The notes under the pieces: generated by a model
What the model saw: the letters and a program-made list of their open reading frames with translations, nothing else
Told to the model about the DNA's origin: nothing
Database searches by the model: none
Made by a program: the position numbers and the translations under genes
Part shown: piece by piece, positions 27,351 to 36,030 of the stretch
How the letters are laid out: every line of letters starts with the position of its first letter
How positions within the stretch are numbered: the stretch's first letter is position 1
Source of the DNA: Pirellulales bacterium
Lineage (GTDB): Bacteria; Planctomycetota; Planctomycetia; Pirellulales; Thermoguttaceae
DNA: 40,552 nucleotides
Direction: 5' to 3'
NCBI GenBank assembly: GCA_013360685.1
Contig: JABWBD010000015.1
Coordinates: 1 to 40,552, forward strand

Positions 27351-29057
27351 CTATTTTCTGAGATTGGAGTCGGCGGCCTGTTCGGCAAATGCCTCCAACT
27401 GCGAAAAATCGCCCCGCCACGTCGTGTACATCACGCCTCGCAGGCCGTTGAGGTTCCGGCCCGCAGCCAGCCAGTCGCGGATGCGATCCGGCGGACCGTC
27501 GTAGTAGCCGGCCAACACCTGGAGGTGGCCTCGCTGGGCGAAAAACGGAAGACTCTGCTCCGGCTTGCCGCTGTTCCAGTTGACGACAATCATGTCCCGG
27601 GGTAAGCCTTCCCACGACCCGGCCAGGTCGCCGTTCACAAGATAGAAGTCCTTCACGGCATTGTGCGACGGGTCAAACATGTCGCTCCAGATGCACAGCC
27701 GGGCTTTGGGGTTGATCCGGCGGATGATCTCGACACAGCGGCGGACGTTGTCCGCCAACTGTTGTCCGGCCGTGCGCCCCGATTGCCGCTCGGGCTCGCT
27801 CCAACCGGCCACTCGAATCTCGTCGTGGCTGAGGAAATAGCTACCCGGCCGAAATAATTCCTCGACGCGGCGGACTTGATCCTCGACGACCTCAAACACT
27901 CTTGGTTCGCTGAGCGAGCAGGGCACTTGGCCATCGTAGATCGTCACCGCATGGTAGTAGCTGACGTGCAGATGTTGACCGTCGCGGATCCGAGAGCCGG
28001 GCGACAATCGCAGTACCGGAGGCTCGTGATAGACGTCGAACTCGCCTTTCCACGGCGTCGTGCCCAGTTGCGGGTCGCGCAGTTCGGCGAAATCGCGGCC
28101 TTCCACGTAGGTGGTTGGGCCGTCCGCGTCCTGGACCAGCAGCGGGCAGCCGGGGCGCCGCACCAGGTTCACCAACGGCTCTTCCACCAGCCGGACATCG
28201 TCGATCCACAGCTTGCCGCCGCCGCAATCCCAGACGCCGAGGTAGAACCGCACTTCGCGATGGTCCAGGCTGTTGAAGACGATGTGATGTTCTGTCCATT
28301 CCTGGTCCCGCCGCACGCCCAGGTTGCTGTGCGAGAGCACCCGCCCGGCAGGGCTCATGGCGAACATCCGCGTACTGCCGGCCGACTCGAAACCTGCCGT
28401 GCGAATCCAGGCCGAAGCGTGATACTGGCCCCAAGGCCGGACCCTGACGAGCTTGCTGACGCGGCGATTGCCCCGAATGCCGGGCGGGTTTTCAATCCGC
28501 ATCGACGACTGGCCGCCGTGCCGGACGGCGCCGTCCGCAAACGTCCCGGCGCCCGGTTCGTCTTGGAAGTTCCAGCCGGAAAAGGCGTGCCCGTGATGCT
28601 CCTCGAAGTCCCCCGTTACCAGCGTACCACCATCTACCAACTTGGCCACGTCGCCATGAACCACAAACGGAATCTGCCGCACAGGCATCGCTTCGGCCAG
28701 ATTGGGATCGTGGGCCAGAATCCCGGCGCTGTAGCCGAAACTGCACACGGCGGGAATGACTTCCAGCTTCAGTTCGCGGCACAGATCCCGGAACCGGGCG
28801 GCGTTCTTGAAGTAGTGGTCGGGTACTCGGTCCAGGATATTGAGCTTGTAGTCTGCCAGTACCACGCCGTTGTATCCTGCCCCGGCCGCGCGCCGCAGCA
28901 TGGCTTCGATCTTCGGCAGATTCTCCGTCACCTGCAGATTCTGCTGCAAGTACACCCAGCGGAACTCGGGTTCAGCAGCTTGCGCGGCCAGAACGTGCAT
29001 CGGGATGGAAACGGCAAACGCCAAGCACGCCCAGCGGACGTGTTTCGGGATTGTCAT
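27351..29057 (-). CDS. Secreted glycoside-hydrolase-like TIM-barrel protein with internal jelly-roll (CBM-like) insertion
   Basis: Signal peptide MTIPKHVRWACLAFAVSIPMHVLAAQAAEP; barrel-like segments FRWVYLQQ..AGYNGVVLADYKL..LKLEVIPAVCSFGY and YFLSHDEIRVAGW..NPKARLCIWSDMFDPSHN flanking FSGWNFQDEPG...QSSMRIENPPG...KLWIDDVRLVEE. Confidence 0.6.
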   Translation of the reverse strand: MTIPKHVRWACLAFAVSIPMHVLAAQAAEPEFRWVYLQQNLQVTENLPKIEAMLRRAAGAGYNGVVLADYKLNILDRVPDHYFKNAARFRDLCRELKLEVIPAVCSFGYSAGILAHDPNLAEAMPVRQIPFVVHGDVAKLVDGGTLVTGDFEEHHGHAFSGWNFQDEPGAGTFADGAVRHGGQSSMRIENPPGIRGNRRVSKLVRVRPWGQYHASAWIRTAGFESAGSTRMFAMSPAGRVLSHSNLGVRRDQEWTEHHIVFNSLDHREVRFYLGVWDCGGGKLWIDDVRLVEEPLVNLVRRPGCPLLVQDADGPTTYVEGRDFAELRDPQLGTTPWKGEFDVYHEPPVLRLSPGSRIRDGQHLHVSYYHAVTIYDGQVPCSLSEPRVFEVVEDQVRRVEELFRPGSYFLSHDEIRVAGWSEPERQSGRTAGQQLADNVRRCVEIIRRINPKARLCIWSDMFDPSHNAVKDFYLVNGDLAGSWEGLPRDMIVVNWNSGKPEQSLPFFAQRGHLQVLAGYYDGPPDRIRDWLAAGRNLNGLRGVMYTTWRGDFSQLEAFAEQAADSNLRK

Positions 29058-29227
29058 GCGTCGGGACCTTACAAGAATGGGCAGCGGCGGTTTTTTGCGA
29101 GCTTTCTTGACTCTTGTTTGCAGCTCGCGTGTGGACGGTTCGGCCAACGGTACAGTATAAAGAACTCCGCCGGCCGGTGCGACCGGACGGCACGCTGACA
29201 CCTTGCCTCCATCCCTGGGATGAAGCC

Positions 29228-31000
29228 ATGCGCCGAATCCTGCCGCTGCCCGTCGTGGTCCTGGTTTTTCAGATCGGCTTGACGACAGCGTTCGTTTGGG
29301 GAGCAGAATCGCCGCCCGAGGCGCAGCTCGCGGAACGCCGTCATGCGTATGTGACGTGGATCATTGACCATTTTGGTGCCATGGAGCCCGAAATGGCGGC
29401 CGCCGATGGCCGGCGCTGGGCACTCAACCATGCCCGGCTGGTGTTCAACCGGGACCTCGACGAGGCCAACGCCCATTTCCGTTCGTTCGGCCCACTGCCC
29501 GCCGACCGCGACATCTACTTTATCCGCTATCTGAAGACTCTGCTTGATTTTCGAGAATCTTCCCGCCTCTCCAAGGAAGCCGAGGCCCATATGGTCGGTA
29601 TCCTCAAGGCATGGCCGCAGAACGAACTGACGTCCAAGGCGTTCTGGCCGCCGCGTCACACCGAGAACCACGATCTGATGCAGTTGACCATTGGGATGTT
29701 CGCCCAGCATTACCGGGGCCTTGATGTGTCGGAACACGTGCGCGAGATCAAGCAGTTTCTCGCATGGCGGCTGGAGCGTGGATTTGTGGAGTGGAACTCG
29801 AAGTGCTACCAGTACCACTTTTCGAATCCGTTGATCGTGCTGGTCGACCACGCGCCCGACGACGACTTGCGGCGTGGCGCACAGACGCTGTTGAACGTGA
29901 TGCTGGCCGAACGGGCACTCCTGAGCGTAAACGGCTATCTGGGCGGCCCCTCGTTTCGCTGCCGCACGGCCGATGCCTTTGGCTCGCTGACGGACCGAAA
30001 AGTCGCGTACCTGACGGACGCCCGCTATGACGGGTTTCTGCCAACCGTGTGGCTGGCGTTCGGCATGGGGGAGCCGCGATTCGATTTCGCTGCCGCTCGC
30101 GTTCCCGGCCTGGAGCCGGCCAGCATCCATATTGCCAGCGCCAACGAGCCGCGGCTGAAACAGGATGAAGGCATGTTCTTCGCCACCAGCTCATTTCAGC
30201 CCCACCCCATCGTGCGCGCGCTGGCCGAAGAAGCGAAGACTCGCCGGACTCTCATTTATCAGGGGCAGCGTTACCTGGGCTGGCCGAGTGATCCGTTATG
30301 GAAAACCCAGCGCTGGCTTCCGGGTGCGATCTATTACTACAACACGCCGCATGTGTCCATGGCGTCGGTGCATTCGGACGGAGGAATCCCTCAATCGCAA
30401 TACGACGGCGTGTTGTTCGGGGCCGATCCGTCGCAGGGTCTGCGCGTGGTAGTCGTTCTGCCGGACGTGCCTCCGCATAAACGCCGGTACGAGGTGCGCG
30501 GACGCGCGGTTCAGCACAAGAACTGGCTGCTCGGGCAAGGCACGCTGTTCGAGGATGGTGGTGCAAGATCCAGACGAGCGGGGCCGTGGAACGTGTACAA
30601 GGTCGGAAAGGGACTGTGCGCCCACTATGAGCTGCCCGAGGCGTATCATGTCTTGCAGGTGTCGGATCTCGACACCTACGCAAACGAAGAAGCCTTTGTC
30701 CGGGCCCTATCCGTGCCCAAAATGGAACACGGCCGAGTCCAGACAACGGTCGACGGAGATCGAATCGAGGTCGACACAAGCACGATGGGCATCTCCATCA
30801 ATGGCAGACCACGTCCGCATCCGCCCGCAATGTTGCACGACAGTGAAGCCATGAAGTCCCAGTACGACAGCGGCAAGATCACGATCAACACTCGGGCTGG
30901 AACCGTGACTTTCGACTGCGGCCATCTCCTCAGTGATGGATGCTTCAGCGAAGCTGCTTCCACTGGTCCACGACAGCCAGGAAGTTGTCCCACGGCATAA
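29228..31000 (+). CDS. Secreted protein of unknown function
   Basis: Long ORF with signal peptide MRRILPLPVVVLVFQIGLTTAFVWGAE; divergent from the 29057 gene; no family recognised. Confidence 0.75.
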   Translation: MRRILPLPVVVLVFQIGLTTAFVWGAESPPEAQLAERRHAYVTWIIDHFGAMEPEMAAADGRRWALNHARLVFNRDLDEANAHFRSFGPLPADRDIYFIRYLKTLLDFRESSRLSKEAEAHMVGILKAWPQNELTSKAFWPPRHTENHDLMQLTIGMFAQHYRGLDVSEHVREIKQFLAWRLERGFVEWNSKCYQYHFSNPLIVLVDHAPDDDLRRGAQTLLNVMLAERALLSVNGYLGGPSFRCRTADAFGSLTDRKVAYLTDARYDGFLPTVWLAFGMGEPRFDFAAARVPGLEPASIHIASANEPRLKQDEGMFFATSSFQPHPIVRALAEEAKTRRTLIYQGQRYLGWPSDPLWKTQRWLPGAIYYYNTPHVSMASVHSDGGIPQSQYDGVLFGADPSQGLRVVVVLPDVPPHKRRYEVRGRAVQHKNWLLGQGTLFEDGGARSRRAGPWNVYKVGKGLCAHYELPEAYHVLQVSDLDTYANEEAFVRALSVPKMEHGRVQTTVDGDRIEVDTSTMGISINGRPRPHPPAMLHDSEAMKSQYDSGKITINTRAGTVTFDCGHLLSDGCFSEAASTGPRQPGSCPTA

Positions 31001-32114
31001 TGCTGTGAACGCTGGGGCTGGGCGTGACAATGACCCCCTGGTTGCCCAAAACGCTCAAGAGTTCCCGCAGGGCGCGGCGGGGGACCTCGGCATCGCCGTC
31101 CCACATATGATAGACGCTGCTCGGACCCATCCACAGGCTCTTGCTCCCGGCGAGCTTGTCGCGGATCCGGACAGGATCGACGCCGGCTGCGGCCATGTCG
31201 ATGTGGAGGATGCAGTCGAAATCCAATCCGGCCAGGTAGTCGAGCATGGGCATTACGCCCGTGTTGACCGTGTAGCCGATCCGCCTGCCGGCGGCGTGCA
31301 CGGCCTCGATCTCCTCGCGCAATAGCGGCCCGAGGAATGATTCCAACATGCGAGGCCCGTAGAAATCGCACGTCTCGTAGAAGCCGTTGCGCCGGATGAT
31401 GTCCGCGCCGAACTGGCAGGCAAGCTCCATGTGGCGGAGGTTCCGTTGATGGTCTAATTCCAGATAGGCCCGGAGCAAATCCGGTTGCTCCGCCGCCATC
31501 ATGCAGACGGATTGCGATCCGCAGAGCTGCATCGCCCCGGTCAGTCCCATCCCGACGTGGGCGATGGTGGCCAGCCCGAGCCGGTCGGCCACCGCCTTCA
31601 TCGCTCGGCATTCAAACCGCGCGCGGTCCAACTCCTCGCGCCGGTCCAGCGGCCGCAGGATACACCGCAGACATTCCAGATCGGCCTCGGACGCGAGCCA
31701 CGGCCTGGTGAAATGGCCGATGGTGAAGTCGCTGAAGAAGGGGATATCCAGCCCGTGCGGCCATTTCTCGTCGTAGTTCACCGACGCCTGGAGCCGGCCG
31801 GCCGGGGTTTCCCACACTTTGTGGATCTGGTCGTCCTCAAACCACGTCTTGCTGGTGCACTCCGGATGCGGGTCGTAATAGAGCGACATGAAGAAATTGG
31901 GGTGATAGTCGCCGATGGGCAAGGCCACCGGCGGCGCGACGCCCAGTTGACAAACCGCGTACTCGGCCATCTCCTGTTCCGACGGCCCAAAGGGAAACTC
32001 CCACCGCCGGCCCGCTCGCTGCTGCGGCGTGAGCGGGTTGAAGAAGGGCGCGCACGGCACGTAGTCGACCGGCTGCCGGTCGATGGCCGCGAGCAATCGT
32101 TCACGAGGCGTCAT
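30945..32114 (-). CDS. Uroporphyrinogen decarboxylase (URO-D)-family protein
   Basis: MTPRERLLAAIDRQPVDYVPCAPFF; HVGMGLTGAMQLCGSQSVCMMAAEQPDLLRAYLEL; GRRIGYTVNTGVMPMLDYLAGLDFDCILHID. Confidence 0.85.
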   Translation of the reverse strand: MTPRERLLAAIDRQPVDYVPCAPFFNPLTPQQRAGRRWEFPFGPSEQEMAEYAVCQLGVAPPVALPIGDYHPNFFMSLYYDPHPECTSKTWFEDDQIHKVWETPAGRLQASVNYDEKWPHGLDIPFFSDFTIGHFTRPWLASEADLECLRCILRPLDRREELDRARFECRAMKAVADRLGLATIAHVGMGLTGAMQLCGSQSVCMMAAEQPDLLRAYLELDHQRNLRHMELACQFGADIIRRNGFYETCDFYGPRMLESFLGPLLREEIEAVHAAGRRIGYTVNTGVMPMLDYLAGLDFDCILHIDMAAAGVDPVRIRDKLAGSKSLWMGPSSVYHMWDGDAEVPRRALRELLSVLGNQGVIVTPSPSVHSIMPWDNFLAVVDQWKQLR

Positions 32115-32144
32115 GCACCCCTCCGTCCCGACATGCCCAGCGCT

Positions 32145-33251
32145 TCAGCGATGGCTGGATTCGTAGAACCACTTCACGGGGATTCCCTGGAGAAACAGCG
32201 AAATTCCCCCCTGGTAATTGAAGTAGGTGAGCAGAGCCCTGTCGCCGGCAAAGGTGACCGACGGATACGCGAAGGCGTCGCCCGCCGCGTCGGCGACGTT
32301 TCGGAAATGCTCCCACGTCTTTCCATCGTCGCGCGAAACGGCCGCGGTAAGCGGGTTCCGTGCGCGGGGGCTGCCAAAGTCGTTGTTCCAAATCGCCAGC
32401 AAGTCGCCGGTGCCCGGGATCCGCTCGATGGCGATCGGCGCCGCGGTGCCGCGGAGCGGGGCGAGGGTGGCCTCTCCCCACGTCTCCCCGCCGTCCTCGG
32501 AGACCGTCTGGTATTGCCCTCCGAGGCCCGTCCTCAGGAACATGAGCACGCGCCCGTCCGTCCGCTCAACCGCCGCGGGCTCCCAGCATCCGCCGCCCGA
32601 GGGCTTTACGGGTTTGCCCTCGCGCCACGTCGCGCCGTCGTCGTCCGAGATCAGGCAGAAGGCGCTCTCCATGTTGTCGCATTCCACGAGAATCCGGCCG
32701 GTCTTCAGGCGCAAGGCCCGCCCGGACGCCGTCTCCACATACCGTTTCTCGCCGGTAAGCTCTTTGGCCGGACCGAAGGTGCGGCCCTCGTCCCGCGACG
32801 TGCGAAGCATGACGCGGCAGTCGGGCGTCTGGGTGCCGCCGACCTCGACATTCTTCTTCAAATGCAGCAGCGCGATGTCGCCGTTTTTCAATCGCAGGAA
32901 GTTGACCTCCATCACGTTGCACCGGCCGTCGTTCTCCACGAGCGTATACTTGTCCCCCCAAGTCCGCCCCCCGTCGGCCGAAACGCGCCCGACGATCCGC
33001 GCCGCGCCGTCGTCCGCGCCGTTGGCCGCGTAGAACTCCGTCCACCCCAGCAGCAGTCGTCCATCCCGCAGCTCGATGATATCCGACTCGCTGTTGCGAG
33101 GGTTTTGCGCCGTGGCCGGCGCGATCGTGAGCCGGAAGACGTCCTCCTCGGCCTTGGCGCCTGCGTCAACGATCCCCATGCTCGCCGCCATGATCGCCAG
33201 CATGACTGCCACGGATAAACGGATTGCCCAAGTGTGCGTCACGGTTCCCAC
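32145..33251 (-). CDS. Secreted BNR-repeat sialidase/neuraminidase-like protein
   Basis: Signal peptide; Asp-box-like repeats SADGGRTWGD, SRDEGRTFGPA, SDDDGATWREG, SEDGGETWGE, SRDDGKTWEH. Confidence 0.88.
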   Translation of the reverse strand: MGTVTHTWAIRLSVAVMLAIMAASMGIVDAGAKAEEDVFRLTIAPATAQNPRNSESDIIELRDGRLLLGWTEFYAANGADDGAARIVGRVSADGGRTWGDKYTLVENDGRCNVMEVNFLRLKNGDIALLHLKKNVEVGGTQTPDCRVMLRTSRDEGRTFGPAKELTGEKRYVETASGRALRLKTGRILVECDNMESAFCLISDDDGATWREGKPVKPSGGGCWEPAAVERTDGRVLMFLRTGLGGQYQTVSEDGGETWGEATLAPLRGTAAPIAIERIPGTGDLLAIWNNDFGSPRARNPLTAAVSRDDGKTWEHFRNVADAAGDAFAYPSVTFAGDRALLTYFNYQGGISLFLQGIPVKWFYESSHR

Positions 33252-33319
33252 TCCTCTTTCTTCTCAGGTCAAGAGACTGGTTGACTTCCATTGGCAATCG
33301 CCGCGGGCCCTGGCGAAGG

Positions 33320-33443
33320 GTAACCGCTCACGGACTGCCAAAGTCGCCTTTCGCTCCGCGAAAATGGCACCACTTTCGCGGAGCGAAAGGCGACTGTGCA
33401 GTCCAGATCCACGGTAAACCGACAGCGGTCCGTGAACGGTTAC
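33320..33443. mobile_element. MITE-like element (124 bp) with terminal inverted repeats, flanked by 8-bp direct repeats
   Basis: TIRs GTAACCGCTCACGGAC (33320-33335) / GTCCGTGAACGGTTAC (33428-33443), 15/16 complementary; flanks GGCGAAGG at 33312-33319 and 33444-33451; internal perfect 21-bp hairpin GTCGCCTTTCGCTCCGCGAAA (33343-33363) / TTTCGCGGAGCGAAAGGCGAC (33374-33394). Confidence 0.75.
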
Positions 33444-33672
33444 GGCGAAGGTTTCCGGGCGAATCCGCCGAAACCCTCACGATCTCCGCAGCCCAACCGG
33501 CGGAAATTTGATTGACGACGGTTCTTGGTGTAAAGTATCGGTCAGAATAGGCGGTGGACCGGTCCGGTGCAAGCGAGGGTCCTTTTCCGCCGCGCCGTCC
33601 GCGGAAGTGCAAAGCCCCCGCCCCGGTGAGCTGGAACAGTAATGCCCCTGGCGATTGAAATGGAGGGACACC

Positions 33673-35964
33673 ATGAAGACGCTCTCACTGGTTCTGATCG
33701 TCCTGGAGTTTCTCGCGGCGGACATCCTCGCTTCGGAACCGTTGGCGATGCCGCGGGCCTTGGATCTGCCCGGCCTGCACGCCTATGCCGAAAAGGTCGT
33801 CACTGCCGGCCAGACCCTCCATTTCCGCACCAGCAGCACCGTGCCGTACGAACTCTCGATTTGCCGCCTGGGTCCCAAGGTCGACGACCCCTCCGGTGAC
33901 GAAGTGCTGGAAACTCTTGTCAACAGTAAGCCTATCCAGCAGCCGATCCACCCCGGTTCCTTCATCCACGTCGACAAGGGGCTCCCCGCGGACCAGCCGC
34001 TGGGCGCCCTGTCGATCCAGTGCTGGGTCCGTCCCTGGCGGCTGAACGCCCCGCAAACGCTCATCTCGCAATACAACGGTCCGGCGGCTTGCGGCTACCG
34101 GCTTCACCTCGACGACCGAGGCCGCGTGCAGTTCTATTTGGGCGATGGCGGACCTCGTCGGGCCGATGGCGAACTGGCCGGAACGGCGCTCTCCCACCGG
34201 CAGTGGCACCACATCGTCGGCGTCTGGGACGGGAAGTTGCAGTCCCTGTGGATCAACGGCAAGAAGGCCGCCGGTCAGGCATTCCCGGGGCCGGTCCGGG
34301 CCGGGTCCGCGCCGCTTCGACTGGGGGCCTGTGCACAAGAAGGATCCGTCGACAGTCTCTTCGACGGCGACCTGGCGATGCCGGTCATGTACGCCAAAGC
34401 CCTCTCGCCCGACGAAATCCACGCCCGCTATCAGCAGCGGGGGCTTGAACCGGCCGCCGGCAGCGGCGTTTTGGCCTGCTGGCCGCTGGACGAGGAACGG
34501 GGCGATCGCGTGTCGGACTGCTCGCCTCACGGGCGACACGGCCGGATCATCAACGAGGCGACGTGGATGATCGGCGGCCCCAGCTTCGACGGCGGCAAAG
34601 TGCCCCGCTTCAGCGATTACGATCCGGCCCAAGATCCCAAGCGGGGCCACGGCCTGCGTCTGGCCTCCGACGATCTGTACGATTGCCGCTGGCAGGTGAC
34701 CGAAGAATTTCGGATCCCGGAAACGGCGAAGCCCGGTTTCTACGTGGGCCGCTTCCGCTACGATCTCGACGGCTCGCCGCGGCTTTACCATGCGACGTTC
34801 GTTGTGAGAAAGCCGAAAGACCGCCCCAAAGCGCCGATCCTGGTCCTGGCAGCGACCGGGACCTGGGGCGCCTACAGCGCCACGTCCTTTCCCCTGACTC
34901 CGCCGGGACTGCATCACAATTGGGGTACGGGTGGGATCGCCAACTGCCCCGGAAATCCGCCGGCGTACTGCATGTATCGCGACCACCACGCCGGACAGCC
35001 TGCCTACAAGATCGGGCTCCGCAAGCCCTGGCCAAACGCCGGACCCTACGTGCTCTATAGCGAGGAGAGCGTCGGCTACAGTCATCTCATGCGCGCCGAG
35101 CGTTTCCTTCTCGTCTGGCTTGAACAAAGCGGCTGCGACTACGATATGATCGACGATCTTGACCTGCATCGCGACCCGGGCCTGCTGGACGGGTATCCAG
35201 CAGTCGTGATCAACGGCCACAGCGAGTACTGGTCGGCCGAAGCCTTCGACGCGGTGGACCGCTACCTCTGCCGTGGCGGCAACGTGATCGTGCTCTCGGG
35301 CAATACGATCTTCTGGCGCGTCAGCTACAACGAGGAAGGCACGATCATGGAATGCCGCAAACAGGGCGGGCTCCCCGGCGGGCGGCCGGGCTGCACGGTG
35401 GGCGAACTCTGGCACAGTCAGGACCGCCGCCGCGGCAGCCTCGCTCGCGAGTGCGGCCTTCCGGCGTGGAAACTGGTCGGGCTCGAAACCCTGGGCTTCT
35501 GGGGCGCCACCGCCAACACGGTGTACGAGGTCCAAGAGCCGGACCACTTCCTCTTCCAGAAGCCGGAGCCCGTCGGCTTGGCCAAGGGTGATGCCTTTGG
35601 CGGCGCCCAGGGCGGGGGCTTCCCCAAGGCCGTCGGCCACGAACCAGACGTGCGACTCTCGCTCTTGCGGCAATTGACCGACGACGTACCGCCCGGCGCC
35701 GGGCTGCCCGAGGAACCTTCGGGCATCCTCACACTGGCCGCAGGCCGTCAGCCACAGGCAACCGCGCTGGATTACTTCGTCCGTCCAGCGCGCCTCGCCG
35801 ACGGAGTCGCCTGCCACATGATCTACTGGGAGCGCCCGCAGGGCGGTCGCGTCTTTCACGCCGGATCCGTGGGCGCCGGCTGGGGACTCTCGGCCGACCC
35901 GAAATTCCAAACACTCCTGCGAAACGTACTGTTCCATTTCGGTGTTAAACCGGCAAAGCCATAG
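33673..35964 (+). CDS. Secreted N,N-dimethylformamidase beta-subunit-like protein with LamG domain
   Basis: PILVLAATGTWGAYSATSF...YMYRDHHAGQ-like segment...GPYVLYSEESVGYSHLMRAERFLLVWLEQSGCDYDMIDDLDLHRDPGLLDGYPAVVINGHSEYWSAEAFDAVDRYLCRGGNVIVLSGNTIFWRVSY; LamG QWHHIVGVWDGKLQSLWINGKKA; GGAGGG before ATG 33673. Confidence 0.85.
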   Translation: MKTLSLVLIVLEFLAADILASEPLAMPRALDLPGLHAYAEKVVTAGQTLHFRTSSTVPYELSICRLGPKVDDPSGDEVLETLVNSKPIQQPIHPGSFIHVDKGLPADQPLGALSIQCWVRPWRLNAPQTLISQYNGPAACGYRLHLDDRGRVQFYLGDGGPRRADGELAGTALSHRQWHHIVGVWDGKLQSLWINGKKAAGQAFPGPVRAGSAPLRLGACAQEGSVDSLFDGDLAMPVMYAKALSPDEIHARYQQRGLEPAAGSGVLACWPLDEERGDRVSDCSPHGRHGRIINEATWMIGGPSFDGGKVPRFSDYDPAQDPKRGHGLRLASDDLYDCRWQVTEEFRIPETAKPGFYVGRFRYDLDGSPRLYHATFVVRKPKDRPKAPILVLAATGTWGAYSATSFPLTPPGLHHNWGTGGIANCPGNPPAYCMYRDHHAGQPAYKIGLRKPWPNAGPYVLYSEESVGYSHLMRAERFLLVWLEQSGCDYDMIDDLDLHRDPGLLDGYPAVVINGHSEYWSAEAFDAVDRYLCRGGNVIVLSGNTIFWRVSYNEEGTIMECRKQGGLPGGRPGCTVGELWHSQDRRRGSLARECGLPAWKLVGLETLGFWGATANTVYEVQEPDHFLFQKPEPVGLAKGDAFGGAQGGGFPKAVGHEPDVRLSLLRQLTDDVPPGAGLPEEPSGILTLAAGRQPQATALDYFVRPARLADGVACHMIYWERPQGGRVFHAGSVGAGWGLSADPKFQTLLRNVLFHFGVKPAKP

Positions 35965-36030
35965 GAACCCGACCGGTCGAGCCTGGTTGCCTGGCGCAAC
36001 GGGCGCCGGCGACTTGCGAAACCGAAGGAG

